Shown here: in pieces, positions 7,913 to 16,986 of the stretch
Layout: each line of letters opens with the position of its first letter
How positions within the stretch are numbered: the first letter of the stretch is position 1
From: Neoactinobaculum massilliense
GTDB lineage: Bacteria > Actinomycetota > Actinomycetes > Actinomycetales > Actinomycetaceae
Direction: 5' to 3'
DNA: 64,000 nucleotides
Assembly (NCBI RefSeq): GCF_900604955.1
Contig: NZ_UWPE01000001.1
Coordinates: 868,001-932,000 of the forward strand
Notes under the pieces: model-generated
Told to the model about the DNA's origin: nothing
Databases searched by the model: none
What the model saw: only the letters and a program-made list of their open reading frames with translations
Position numbers and translations under genes: made by a program

Positions 7913-9880
7913 TCACCCCAGTTGTGCGTCCACCTCACGGCGCTGAGCCTCTAGTTCCATCAGTCGAGCGAAAAGCTGGTTCGCTTCATCCGTGCCCTGC
8001 TCCGTACGCTGGAGCCGTGAGCGCACCTGGCCGATTTGCCGCACCACGCCCTGGCGAATGAGAGACATAACAATGCCCCACGCGTAGCGATCCAGCCGGC
8101 TTGCATCCGTTTCCGGCAGGTCCTCCACCGCTAGCTGGTTCACCACGCTTTCCAACGTGGGCCCCGCGTTTTCCGCGATTGTCTGTACGTAGTACTCGGA
8201 TGCCGCCCGCGCGGCCGCATCCGCATCCTCTCCCTGCGCTATGAGGGCCTCACGGCGTTCAATATAGGTGTGAGCGCCGCCGGCGGCCCGAATGGCGTCA
8301 TGAATGGCCTGATGAGTGGGATCCAAAAACGTACCGATGGGGAGGCGGTCCATTTCCGCCTTCCACGCCAGTTCGGGCAACTGGATGTACACATCCAGCG
8401 CCTCCCGCTCCACGCGTGCCACGGGATTGCGCACCTCTCGCCGCGGTGGGAGCTGCGGGCGCGGGGCCGCCTCCTGCTCCTTGGGCGGAAGAATCCGGTC
8501 CGGCTCCGGAAGCGGCGTGCGTGCTGCCTCCCGCACCGCAGCGCGCACCACGATCTCCTCCATCCCCAACCAGCCGGCCAGGCTGCGCGTGTACTCCCCG
8601 CGCAGCACACGGTCACGGATATGAGCCACGATCGGGGCGGCCATCCGCAGGCCGGCCGTGCGCCCCTCGGCCGTATCCAGTGGCACGCCCTTGAGCACGG
8701 ACGTAATGGCGAACTCGAACAGGGGCCGGCGCGATTCGATCACGTTCCGCAGCGCCTCATCCCCCAGTTTCATCCGGACATCACACGGGTCCATACCGTT
8801 AGCGGCGACGGCCACAAACGTTTGCGCGGCAAACTGCTGGTCCTCCCCAAACGCGCGGAGGGCAGCTTTCTGGCCGGCGGCATCGCCGTCGAACGTAAAA
8901 ATCACTTCCCCACCGTAGGACCGCCCGGAGGCAAGCTGGAGGCCCGCCGCGGAGGTAGCCGTATCCCCGATGAGCCGCCGCACAATCTTCACGTGTCCCT
9001 CACCAAAGGCGGTGCCGCACGTGGCCACGGCCGTGGTGACACCCGCCAATTGGGCCGCCATCACGTCCGTATACCCCTCCACCACCACCACTTTGGACTG
9101 CCGGGTGATGTCCTTCTTGGCAAGATTGAGCCCGTAGAGCACCTGGGATTTCTTGTAGATGGGCGTTTCCGGGGTGTTGAGGTACTTCGGGCCGGAATCA
9201 TCATTTCCCAGCCGGCGTGCCCCGAAGCCGATCGGGTCATTCGTGATCGAGTAGATGGGCCACATGACGCGGCCCCGAAAACGGTCATAGGGGCCGCGGT
9301 TACCCTGGATGGCCAAACCGGACGCAAGGATTTCCGCATCCGTGAACTTGTGACGTCGCAACTCGGTGAGCAGCGCATCCCATGAATCCGGCGAATACCC
9401 GATCTGAAAGCGCTCGACGGCGGCCTCATCGAAGCCGCGCTCCCGGATCATGTCCCGGGCCGCCTTGCCCGCCGGACTATCGAATTGCTGCCGGTAGAAC
9501 TGGACGGCCACCCGGTGGGCGTCGATGAGCCGAGCCTTGGTAGGTTCACCGGGCCGGTGTTCCCGCTGTGTGCCCTGTTCGTAGTGAATTTCAATGCCGG
9601 CTTTCTGCGCCAGCATCTCCACGGCCTCCACGAAGGTGATGTTCTCGATCTTCTCCACGAAGGAGATCACGTCCCCGCCCTCGCCGCAGCCAAAGCAGTG
9701 GTAGCGGCCCACGTGCGGACGCACGTGAAAAGACGGTGTTTTTTCATCGTGGAATGGGCATAGCCCCTTAAGGGAGTCCACCCCGGCCGGTTTCAACTGG
9801 ACATACTCCGCCACCACGTCCGCGATGGGCACCTCGGTGCGCACGCGTTCGATGTCTTCACGTTTGATAAGCCCGGCCAT
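7913..9880 (-). CDS. dnaG: DNA primase DnaG
   Basis: Synthesises RNA primers for the replication fork. The N-terminal CHC2 zinc finger is intact (C41, H44, C62, C65, in CPFHDEKTPSFH and YHCFGCGEGGD). The catalytic Toprim core shows EGYTDVMA and the acidic FDGDAAG. The 655-residue length fits actinobacterial primases with a C-terminal helicase-interaction region. No ribosome binding site precedes the ATG; instead TAGAAT lies 7 bases upstream, which suggests a leaderless message. It is followed by a solute transporter and preceded by dgt on the same strand. Confidence 0.97.
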   Translation of the reverse strand: MAGLIKREDIERVRTEVPIADVVAEYVQLKPAGVDSLKGLCPFHDEKTPSFHVRPHVGRYHCFGCGEGGDVISFVEKIENITFVEAVEMLAQKAGIEIHYEQGTQREHRPGEPTKARLIDAHRVAVQFYRQQFDSPAGKAARDMIRERGFDEAAVERFQIGYSPDSWDALLTELRRHKFTDAEILASGLAIQGNRGPYDRFRGRVMWPIYSITNDPIGFGARRLGNDDSGPKYLNTPETPIYKKSQVLYGLNLAKKDITRQSKVVVVEGYTDVMAAQLAGVTTAVATCGTAFGEGHVKIVRRLIGDTATSAAGLQLASGRSYGGEVIFTFDGDAAGQKAALRAFGEDQQFAAQTFVAVAANGMDPCDVRMKLGDEALRNVIESRRPLFEFAITSVLKGVPLDTAEGRTAGLRMAAPIVAHIRDRVLRGEYTRSLAGWLGMEEIVVRAAVREAARTPLPEPDRILPPKEQEAAPRPQLPPRREVRNPVARVEREALDVYIQLPELAWKAEMDRLPIGTFLDPTHQAIHDAIRAAGGAHTYIERREALIAQGEDADAAARAASEYYVQTIAENAGPTLESVVNQLAVEDLPETDASRLDRYAWGIVMSLIRQGVVRQIGQVRSRLQRTEQGTDEANQLFARLMELEAQRREVDAQLG

Positions 9881-9887
9881 AACCCCG

Positions 9888-9893
9888 ATTCTA
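9888..9893 (-). promoter_or_regulatory. Probable leaderless -10 element of dnaG
   Basis: The minus strand reads TAGAAT, seven bases, then the dnaG ATG. This spacing puts the transcription start at the start codon, and no Shine-Dalgarno sequence is present. Confidence 0.65.
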
Positions 9894-9985
9894 GGTGCTC
9901 CCGGCCGTGTCCTGGCTCTCGCCGCCGTAACAGTCGGTGCGTGCCCGCGGGTGCAGCGCGGACGCGCTTACCGCTCCATGCCCGC

Positions 9986-11266
9986 CTATCGCAGCATGCC
10001 CACCAGCCGGGCGTGCCACTGCCGGGCGCTCTGATCTGTCAGCGAGGCCACCTGATCCACCACCAGCCGAAGCTGCGTCGCCTCGTCGGCGCCCCGCCAG
10101 TGCTGGTAGATGTGTGGTTCCAAATTCTCCGGATGCGCCAGCAGTGCGTCCACCAGGTTAAAAATGAGGGTGCGCTGCTCAAGGTACTGGGGCGTGTGAG
10201 CACGCGGCTCCATCACATACTCCACCGCAATCCCCTTGAGAATCAGAATCTCCGCAGCGGTCCCCGCCGGCACCACCACATCCCCCGTGTACCGGGTAAG
10301 CGGCGCATCCCCGCGGGCCGCCTTTGTCGCGTCCACCACCGCGGAGATGAAGCGCCCGATTAAATCCGAGGTGAGATTCTTGACCTCGGCAAGGTCCTCG
10401 TAGGTGCCCGTAAAAGAACCGGGCCACTGCTCCTCACTCACCAGGCGATCGAAGGCGGCATCGAGCGCGGCGACGTCGTCGTACAAATACCACTTCTTCG
10501 TCATCTCCACGACTCGGTCACGCTCCTCCCCGTCCTGGAAGCGCCCCAAATCCACGTAACCGCGCACTACCGCATCTTCAACATCGTGCACGGAGTAGGC
10601 GATGTCGTCGGAGAGATCCATCATCTGCGCTTCGGCACTTTTCACCGGGCCGTGGCCGTCGCGAATCCACGTGTAGACGGGCCGGTCATCCTCGTACACG
10701 TTGAACTTGCGGGTGCGGCTACCGTCGCGGCGCAGCGGCCCCTCCCCCGCACCCCACGGGTACTTGATGGTGGCGTCCAGGGTGGCACGCGTGAGGTTGA
10801 GGCCCGCCACCCGGCCCTCTGTGCTCAGGCGCTTGGGTTCCAGACGCGTGAGGATGCGCAGCGTTTGGGCGTTGCCCTCAAATCCGCCGATGCCCTTCGC
10901 CACCTCCGCGAGCGCACTCTCGCCGTTATGTCCGAAGGGCGGGTGACCCAGATCGTGGGCGAGGCAGGCTGCCTCCACAATGTCCTGGTCCGCGTGGAAG
11001 TTCTTGGCGAGGGAGCGGCCAATTTGCGCCACTTCCAGGGAGTGGGTGAGACGGGTGCGAATAAAATCATCGGACTCTGGGCCCAGCACCTGCGTTTTCG
11101 CGCCCAGACGTCTCAGCGCGGAGGAATGCACCACCCGTGCGCGGTCGCGCTCAAAGGAGGTGCGGTTGGGGTTCTTCGCCGGTTCAGCAACCCAGCGTTC
11201 CTCATCACTGCCCGTGTAGTTTTCCACGGGGTCCACACTAGCGGGCGCGCCGTTAGGTTGCCGCAT
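9986..11266 (-). CDS. dgt: Deoxyguanosinetriphosphate triphosphohydrolase-like protein
   Basis: HD-domain dNTPase of about 426 residues that cleaves dNTPs to nucleoside and triphosphate, tuning precursor pools. Visible motifs are RLTHSLEVAQIG and LAHDLGHPPFGHNGE, which carry the metal-binding His and His-Asp residues, and NPNRTSFERDRARV at the N-terminus. The frame is open up to 11503, but upstream residues overlap the dihydrouridine synthase gene. ATG at 11266 gives the usual family N-terminus and a 31-base gap. The order dus, dgt, dnaG on one strand is common in actinobacteria. The ribosome binding site is weak. Confidence 0.93.
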   Translation of the reverse strand: MRQPNGAPASVDPVENYTGSDEERWVAEPAKNPNRTSFERDRARVVHSSALRRLGAKTQVLGPESDDFIRTRLTHSLEVAQIGRSLAKNFHADQDIVEAACLAHDLGHPPFGHNGESALAEVAKGIGGFEGNAQTLRILTRLEPKRLSTEGRVAGLNLTRATLDATIKYPWGAGEGPLRRDGSRTRKFNVYEDDRPVYTWIRDGHGPVKSAEAQMMDLSDDIAYSVHDVEDAVVRGYVDLGRFQDGEERDRVVEMTKKWYLYDDVAALDAAFDRLVSEEQWPGSFTGTYEDLAEVKNLTSDLIGRFISAVVDATKAARGDAPLTRYTGDVVVPAGTAAEILILKGIAVEYVMEPRAHTPQYLEQRTLIFNLVDALLAHPENLEPHIYQHWRGADEATQLRLVVDQVASLTDQSARQWHARLVGMLR

Positions 11267-11297
11267 GGTTCCGTGACGACGACGCGCCGTCCCGGGC

Positions 11298-12647
11298 CTA
11301 GCCTCCCGAAATACCCAGTTCGGCCTCCCGAATATGCTCGCGCTGCTCTGGTGAGAGCGCGCGGGAATCGAGCCACCCCTCGGGCAGGTGGGCACGCTTG
11401 CGTCCACCGCTGCGGCTACGTTTCCCACGAGCACCGGGCGGGTAGGGTGCATCCGCATCAAACTCACCGAGCACAGTATCCAGATCCGCGAGTGTGGACA
11501 CATGCGAAAGACGCTGCCGGGTATCGCTCCCCACCGGATAACCCTTCACGTACCACACGAGATGTTTGCGCAGTTCGCGCATGGCCCGGCCCTCGTTTCC
11601 GAAGTGGGCGACGGATAGTTCCGCATGCCGCCGGATAATTGCCGCTACCTCTCCCAGGGTGGGTTCACGCCGGGCCGTCCCGCCGTGGAGCATGGCGGCC
11701 AGGTCATAGAACAGCCACGGACGCCCCTGGCAACCGCGGCCCACGGCAATGCCCGCGCAGCCGGTCTGAGCCATCATGTCCGCGGCATCCTCGGCCTCGA
11801 ATACGTCCCCGTTGCCGAAAACGGGCAGGTCCGTTTCCTCCACCAGTTCCGCGATGCGCTCCCAGTTTGCGTGACCGGCGTAGTGTTCCTCGAGCGTGCG
11901 GCCGTGGAGGGTGAGGCCCGCTACCCCGGCATCCTCGGCAATGCGGGCCGTGTCATGGAAGGTCGTGTGGTCCCCATCTACGCCGATACGGAATTTCACG
12001 GTGATGGGCACCGGCGTATCACGGTCCCGGGAGGCCTCTTGTGCGGCCGAGACGGCCGCGTTCACCAGGTCCCGAAACAGATCCAGTTTCCAGGGCAGCG
12101 CCGCGCCCCCGCCTTTCTTTGTTACCTTCGGCGCCGGGCAACCAAAGTTCAGGTCAATGTGGTCCGCCCAGCCCTCGCGGACGAGAATCCGCACACCCTC
12201 GGCCACCACCTTCGGTTCCACACCGTACAGCTGGATGGAGCGCACCGGATCGAAGGGGTCCGGCTGGATCATGGTCATGGTGAGCGGGACGCGCTCAATC
12301 AGCGCCCGAGACGTAATCATTTCGCACACCCACAGTCCTGCCGGCGCCTCGTTCCCCGCACCCCGGTTGGTAGTGTGCCCGGCTGTACCCGCCCCGCTAG
12401 CCGAAGGAACGCGCGGGCGCTCGGCGTCGTTCGTTACCGCGTCATTCCCCCGGCCGCGGCGGGCCATGAATCCCGCGCTGGCCGCACCCGCTTCCGCCTG
12501 CTCGCGGCACAGCTGCCGGAATGGCGGGTTCGTTACGCCTGCCATGGGCGCAAGCATGACGGGCGTATCGAGGCGAAGTGCACCCAGTTGCACGCCGGGG
12601 TAGGCGCGTGCGGGGCTGCCGGGATGCTGTGGGATCGACGTCGTCAT
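11298..12647 (-). CDS. tRNA-dihydrouridine synthase (DusB-like)
   Basis: FMN-dependent enzyme that reduces uridine in the tRNA D-loop. Motifs seen are MLAPMAGVTNPPFRQLCRE near residue 35, the catalytic-cysteine strand NFGCPAPKVTKKGGG, and HGRTLEEHYAG. The 449-residue chain is long for the family because a roughly 50-residue Gly/Ala/Arg/Asn-rich insertion (about 51-103) separates LCRE from GLWVCEMITSRAL; in relatives these are nearly adjacent. ATG at 12647 is selected: it starts the conserved region and TACCAT sits 7 bases upstream, a leaderless arrangement. Upstream frame to 12815 has no support. Confidence 0.94.
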   Translation of the reverse strand: MTTSIPQHPGSPARAYPGVQLGALRLDTPVMLAPMAGVTNPPFRQLCREQAEAGAASAGFMARRGRGNDAVTNDAERPRVPSASGAGTAGHTTNRGAGNEAPAGLWVCEMITSRALIERVPLTMTMIQPDPFDPVRSIQLYGVEPKVVAEGVRILVREGWADHIDLNFGCPAPKVTKKGGGAALPWKLDLFRDLVNAAVSAAQEASRDRDTPVPITVKFRIGVDGDHTTFHDTARIAEDAGVAGLTLHGRTLEEHYAGHANWERIAELVEETDLPVFGNGDVFEAEDAADMMAQTGCAGIAVGRGCQGRPWLFYDLAAMLHGGTARREPTLGEVAAIIRRHAELSVAHFGNEGRAMRELRKHLVWYVKGYPVGSDTRQRLSHVSTLADLDTVLGEFDADAPYPPGARGKRSRSGGRKRAHLPEGWLDSRALSPEQREHIREAELGISGG

Positions 12648-12654
12648 GTCCCGA

Positions 12655-12660
12655 ATGGTA
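12655..12660 (-). promoter_or_regulatory. Probable leaderless -10 element of the dihydrouridine synthase gene
   Basis: TACCAT on the minus strand, then seven bases (TCGGGAC), then ATG at 12647. No Shine-Dalgarno sequence is seen between them. Confidence 0.55.
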
Positions 12661-12910
12661 CCCGGCCGGGAAGCACACCTTTCCCCGGGCGCAGTACTCC
12701 ACATTTCGGCAGACATCAGAAGCGATGCAACCCGGTGTAGCTTCCGCGCAGCAGTGCCCCGCGAGATACCCGCACCGTCCGCATCGGATTCGCCTGTACA
12801 GGCCAGCTGCCGCAACGAGGCACCGTACTCCGGGAACTAGTTCCAGTTTGCAGCGGATGCCCCCGTGCACAATAGAATCGCATAGCAGCTCAAGTTTTCG
12901 GAGGGGACCG

Positions 12911-13279
12911 ATGGCAAGCAAGAAGACGGTGCAGGACCTATTTGCCGCTACCGCTGTGGATACCGACGGCGAAAAGCTTGGCGTCATCAAGGAGGTGTTC
13001 CTCGACGCGGAATCAGGGGACGCCACGTTTATTGCCCTCGGTGCGGGCCTATTCAATCACAAGTCTCTGTTGGTCCCGCTGCGCGGTGCGCACCTCGAGG
13101 ATCGCTCGCTACACCTAGCCTTCCCCAAGCACAGTATCGAGGAGGCCCCGCCCCTGGATGTGAGCGCGGGGGTCACCGAGGAGCAGCGCACCCGCATTTT
13201 CGAGCACTACGGGCTCACGACCCCGCCCGCCGATGATCGCGTAACGGGCGGATCCACTACAAACGGCGCGCTCGGGTAG
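12911..13279 (+). CDS. PRC-barrel domain protein
   Basis: Small 122-residue soluble protein whose first 75 residues match a PRC barrel (TAVDTDGEKLGVIKEVFLD, then LLVPLRGAHLEDRSLHLAF). The C-terminal half is variable. PRC barrels occur in RNA-processing and stress-related proteins; no specific role can be assigned. ATG at 12911 follows a good ribosome binding site (GGAGGGG), while the longer frame from 12578 is a shadow of the divergent dus gene. It stands alone between divergent dus and convergent glyS. A TAGAAT about 35 bases upstream may be its -10 element. Confidence 0.88.
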   Translation: MASKKTVQDLFAATAVDTDGEKLGVIKEVFLDAESGDATFIALGAGLFNHKSLLVPLRGAHLEDRSLHLAFPKHSIEEAPPLDVSAGVTEEQRTRIFEHYGLTTPPADDRVTGGSTTNGALG

Positions 13280-13433
13280 TGCCCACTGCTCGTGCCTGGC
13301 GCTCGATTGGAGGCCTCATCGGTGGCGAAAATCGACCACTAGGCACTCCCCTAGGTGCTGAGCGTTCCCTCGACTGATCGGGCCCGGCAGAATCCCGGCC
13401 ACCCGGCCGAAACCGGGTGAGCGGGGCACCGCG

Positions 13434-14831
13434 TTATGCGCCGATGAGCTTCTCAGCGAGGAAGCCTGCCACCTTCTCCTCCGGGAGGCGCACCTGCTCC
13501 ATCGTGTCGCGATTGCGGACCGTCACGGCGTGGTCATCGAGCGAATCGAAGTCAACGGTGACGCAGAACGGCGTACCGATCTCGTCCTGCCGACGGTAGC
13601 GGCGGCCGATCGCGCCGGCGTCGTCGTACTCAATGTTCCAGCGCTGACGCAGCTTGGCCGCGATCTCCTTGGCGGCGGGCGCCAGCTTCTCATTGCGCGA
13701 GAGCGGGAGCACCGCAACCTTGACGGGTGCCAGGCGCGGATCCAACTTGAGGACCGTGCGCTTGTCCACACCACCCTTCGCGTTCGGCGCCTCGTCCTCC
13801 ACGTAGGCGTCCACCAGGAACGCCATGAGAGACCGGGTGAGGCCCGCCGACGGCTCGATCACGTACGGATAGTAGCGGCGGTTATTCGGCTGGTCGAAGT
13901 AGGACAGGTCCTTGCCGGAGTGCTCGGCGTGTGCCTTGAGGTCGAAGTCTGTGCGGTTGGCAATGCCCTCCAGCTCACCCCAATCCGAGCCCTGGAAACC
14001 GAACTTGTACTCGATGTCCACCGTGCGCTTCGAGTAGTGGGCCAGCTTCTCCTTCGGATGTTCGTAAAGGCGCAGATTCTCCGGGTTAATGCCCAGATCC
14101 ACGTACCAGTTCTTGCGTAGATCAATCCAGTACTGATGCCAGTCCGCATCCGTGCCCGGCTCCACGAAGAACTCCATCTCCATCTGCTCGAACTCGCGCG
14201 TACGGAAAATGAAGTTGCCCGGCGTGATCTCATTGCGGAACGACTTGCCGATCTGGCCGATGCCAAACGGGATCTTCTTGCGGGAGGTGGTCATCACCTG
14301 CTGGAAGTCCACGAAAATGCCCTGCGCGGTTTCGGGGCGCAGGTAGTGGAGGCCGGATTCGTCCTTCACCGGGCCCAGATAGGTTTCCAGCATCATGTTG
14401 AATTCTTTGGGCTGCGTCCACTGGCCCGTCACGCCGCAGCTGGGGCACTGGAGATCGGCGAGCTCGATAGAGTCCGGATCGTCAATACCCTTCTTGTGAG
14501 CCTGCTCCTCCTGGAGCTGATCCATACGCAGGCGCTTGTGGCAGTTGGTGCACTCGATGAGCGGATCATTGAATGCGGACACGTGCCCGGAACCCACCCA
14601 TACCTCACGTGGGAGAATGACCGAGGAATCAAGGCCCACTACATCGTCACGGCTATCCACCATGGTGTGCCACCACTGCCGCTTAATGTTGTTCTTCAGG
14701 GCGACGCCGTAGGGGCCGTAGTCCCAGGCGGAGCGCGTACCTCCGTAGATTTCCCCCGCGGGGAACACAAACCCGCGCCGCTTGGCGAGGGAAATGACGT
14801 TGTCGAGGCGTGATGGTGCCGGCTTGGCCAT
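13434..14831 (-). CDS. glyS: Glycyl-tRNA synthetase (class II, homodimeric)
   Basis: Charges tRNA-Gly. The 465-residue single chain matches the alpha2-type enzyme of actinobacteria rather than the two-subunit form. Visible features are [20 protein letters not shown] at the N-terminus, a C4 zinc site (CTNCHK and CPSCG), motif 2-like [21 protein letters not shown], and the class II motif 3 region [19 protein letters not shown] at 14831 is preceded by AAAGGA. The open frame extends 14 codons further but without support. I saw no T-box leader upstream. Confidence 0.96.
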   Translation of the reverse strand: MAKPAPSRLDNVISLAKRRGFVFPAGEIYGGTRSAWDYGPYGVALKNNIKRQWWHTMVDSRDDVVGLDSSVILPREVWVGSGHVSAFNDPLIECTNCHKRLRMDQLQEEQAHKKGIDDPDSIELADLQCPSCGVTGQWTQPKEFNMMLETYLGPVKDESGLHYLRPETAQGIFVDFQQVMTTSRKKIPFGIGQIGKSFRNEITPGNFIFRTREFEQMEMEFFVEPGTDADWHQYWIDLRKNWYVDLGINPENLRLYEHPKEKLAHYSKRTVDIEYKFGFQGSDWGELEGIANRTDFDLKAHAEHSGKDLSYFDQPNNRRYYPYVIEPSAGLTRSLMAFLVDAYVEDEAPNAKGGVDKRTVLKLDPRLAPVKVAVLPLSRNEKLAPAAKEIAAKLRQRWNIEYDDAGAIGRRYRRQDEIGTPFCVTVDFDSLDDHAVTVRNRDTMEQVRLPEEKVAGFLAEKLIGA

Positions 14832-15117
14832 GAAAATCCTTTCGCTTGCTCCCGCCTGGCTGGAGGGTGCCACACAATCCTAGCCGCGTGGGGCGCCGCG
14901 GGGTGGCGGGAGGAGGGTGCCCACTCCCATACGACGGCGTGGTGGTCGCGTACTGGAATTGGCGGTAGGCGGCCCTGCAGGCGCGATGCAATCAGAATCA
15001 TGCCGTAACTGTGCATCACACCGGTAGCTGCGCCGCGGATGCCGATACCATTCACCCACCCAGCCGAACATGACCTTCTCGGCACCCAAACAGTGCGTCA
15101 GCACACAGCCATACAAA
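14832..15117. other. Divergent intergenic region, no gene supported
   Basis: The bases between glyS and the zinc transporter must carry the glyS promoter. No T-box, riboswitch or small reading frame with similarity was found. The right end runs into the zinc-regulated promoter described separately. Confidence 0.5.
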
Positions 15118-15155
15118 TTGACAACGATTCTCAAAAAGGCTGAGAATCATTCTCA
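15118..15155 (+). promoter_or_regulatory. Zinc-transporter promoter with leaderless start
   Basis: TTGACA at 15118-15123 is a consensus -35 element. After 18 bases comes GAGAAT at 15142-15147, then seven bases (CATTCTC), then the ATG at 15155. This places transcription start at the start codon itself. The Zur-type operator covers the -10 region. Confidence 0.65.
15141..15155 (+). promoter_or_regulatory. Zur/Fur-type operator
   Basis: TGAGAATCATTCTCA is an inverted repeat, perfect except at its centre, in the 7-1-7 form bound by Fur-family repressors. A partial half site (ACGATTCTCA at 15124-15133) lies upstream. Because the genes encode a zinc-type importer and a Fur-family regulator, the binding protein is most likely that regulator. 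Its position over the -10 element and start codon implies repression when zinc is plentiful. Confidence 0.8.
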
Positions 15156-16084
15156 TGAGAAAGCATATGATCAGCGCACTGGCCGCGCTCGCAACACTGA
15201 CCATTGGCTTGTCCGCCTGTGCGGGTACCGGATCCAGCGCTACAAGCAACGGAGCTGCAACGGCGTCGAACGAAAAAACCTTGAACGTGACCGCCTCCTT
15301 CTACCCGATCGCCTGGCTCACCGAGCAGGTGGGCGGTAATCGCGTGACGGTTGCTAGTGCCACGCCTAATAATGTAGAGCCGCATGACTTCGAGCTCGCA
15401 CCCAAGGCAATCGCCTCGATCGATGCCACCAGCGCCCTGTTCTACGTGGCCGGATTCCAACCGTCCGTGGACGAGGCCGCGGGGTCACTCGCGAAGGCCA
15501 AGCCGGTGGATCTCTCCGGTTCAGTTAACCTTGTCAAGCACGCCTCCGCCGGTGGCGCGCACACGGATACCACCCTGGATCCCCACTTCTGGCTGGACCC
15601 GCAGCGTATGACGTCCGCGGCGAAGACCATTGCGGCCACCCTGGAAAAGATGGATCCCGCGGGCACCCAGACATACCAGACAAACCTGGCCGCGGTGACC
15701 ACCAAACTCGAGGCGCTCTCGGCCAAGTTCTCCGCCGGACTCAACCAGTGCGAGCGTAAGGACGTCGTCACCTCGCACGCGGCATTCGGCTATCTCACCG
15801 ACCGCTACGGCCTGACGCAGGTATCCATTTCCGGCATTGATCCGGATTCGGATCCTTCTCCCGCCGATCTCAAGCGGGTGGCAGCCGCCATGAAGGAAAC
15901 CGGCGCCACCACCGTGTTCACCGAGGAACTCCTCTCCCCCAAGACGGCGGAGGCACTCGCCTCGCAGGCCGGTGCGCAAACGGATGTCCTGGCCACTCTG
16001 GAAGCTAAGCCGGAACACGGGGACTATCTTGACGCTATGGAATCGAATTTGACCGCGCTAAGGAAGGCGCTCGCATGCAAGTAG
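15155..16084 (+). CDS. znuA: Zinc/manganese ABC importer binding lipoprotein (ZnuA-like)
   Basis: Extracellular metal receptor of cluster A-I type, 309 residues. The signal peptide ends in lipobox LSAC with C22 as the lipid anchor. Metal-ligand regions are visible: EPHDFELAPKAI, LDPHFWLDPQRM, TSHAAFGYLTDRYGL and the GIDPDSDPSPADLK loop. The His-rich loop common in ZnuA is reduced to a short stretch with few His. Zinc rather than manganese is favoured by the Zur-type operator and the downstream regulator. ATG at 15155 fits a leaderless transcript; ATG at 15167 is an alternative. It overlaps the ATPase gene by 10 bases. Confidence 0.93.
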   Translation: MRKHMISALAALATLTIGLSACAGTGSSATSNGAATASNEKTLNVTASFYPIAWLTEQVGGNRVTVASATPNNVEPHDFELAPKAIASIDATSALFYVAGFQPSVDEAAGSLAKAKPVDLSGSVNLVKHASAGGAHTDTTLDPHFWLDPQRMTSAAKTIAATLEKMDPAGTQTYQTNLAAVTTKLEALSAKFSAGLNQCERKDVVTSHAAFGYLTDRYGLTQVSISGIDPDSDPSPADLKRVAAAMKETGATTVFTEELLSPKTAEALASQAGAQTDVLATLEAKPEHGDYLDAMESNLTALRKALACK

Positions 16085-16986
16085 TCCAGCCTGTGCTGGA
16101 AGCGGAGAATCTCGGTGTACGCATGGGCGGCACCGAGATTCTGCGCGATATCAGCCTTTCTGTACAACCCGGCGAAACCGTGGGCATTTTCGGGGCCAAC
16201 GGTTCGGGAAAGTCCACCCTGGTGAAGGCACTGACCGGCGTGTATCCGTATACGGGACACGCGCGTCTCTTCGGCGCCGAGGTGTCTCGCCCCCGCACGG
16301 TCGCGTGGTCCCGGCTAGGCTACGTTCCCCAGCAGATGGCGCACGGCGGCAGCATGCCCGCCTCCGCGCTCGAAGTAGTCCGCTCCGGCCTCATCTCCGG
16401 CGGGCACCCCTTCGGCGCCTACGGTCACGCAGCTAAGCGGAAGGCCCTCGCCGCGCTCGACGCCGTTGGGCTCCGGCATCGTGCCAAAGATCCCGTCGCC
16501 GTATTCTCTGGCGGGCAACAGCACCGAGTCCTCATTGCCCGGGCCCTGGTTCGCCACCCGGACCTCCTGATCCTCGATGAGCCACTTGCCGGCATTGATC
16601 GTGAGTCCCGCGAAGCCCTGGCCAGCGCACTCCACGCCGCCAAGCAGGAGGGCATCACCCTGATCATGGTGCTCCACGAAATCGAGGAACTGGAGCATCT
16701 CATCGACCGCAATATTCACATCGAGGACGGCCGCAAGGTGGCGGACGGAGCCTTCCGTGAAGGCACCCACGAAATCGACCACGTTATGCGCCGAATCGCG
16801 GGTACAAACGCCACACCGCCAGCCTCAGGCGCAGCGATCACACCACCAGCCTCGAAAACGGCGGACGTAACCGCCACACCGCCAACTTCCGGCACCACAA
16901 ACACAACCGCCACCCCGCAATCCGCGTACGTAACCGGCGTCGTACAGGGTGGCACACCCAACCGTGCGGAGGAAAACAATGATTAG
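16075..16986 (+). CDS. znuC: Zinc ABC importer ATP-binding protein (ZnuC-like)
   Basis: ATPase driving metal import with the adjacent lipoprotein and permease. Walker A GANGSGKST lies near residue 42, the Q-loop segment is LGYVPQQMAHGG, the signature FSGGQQHRVLIARAL and Walker B LLILDEPLAGID. After the ABC domain (about 245 residues) there is an unusual tail of roughly 55 residues made of irregular ATPPASG/ATPPTSG-like Pro/Thr/Ala repeats, absent from typical ZnuC. Start and stop both overlap the neighbouring genes, so all three are translationally coupled. Confidence 0.93.
   Translation: MQVVQPVLEAENLGVRMGGTEILRDISLSVQPGETVGIFGANGSGKSTLVKALTGVYPYTGHARLFGAEVSRPRTVAWSRLGYVPQQMAHGGSMPASALEVVRSGLISGGHPFGAYGHAAKRKALAALDAVGLRHRAKDPVAVFSGGQQHRVLIARALVRHPDLLILDEPLAGIDRESREALASALHAAKQEGITLIMVLHEIEELEHLIDRNIHIEDGRKVADGAFREGTHEIDHVMRRIAGTNATPPASGAAITPPASKTADVTATPPTSGTTNTTATPQSAYVTGVVQGGTPNRAEENND

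Noticed and set aside
8270-9385. Plus-strand open frame of about 370 codons
   Set aside because: Antisense shadow of dnaG, whose zinc and Toprim motifs are intact.
14832-15117. T-box or other riboswitch ahead of glyS
   Set aside because: No T-box core sequence or terminator/antiterminator pair was recognised on the minus strand.
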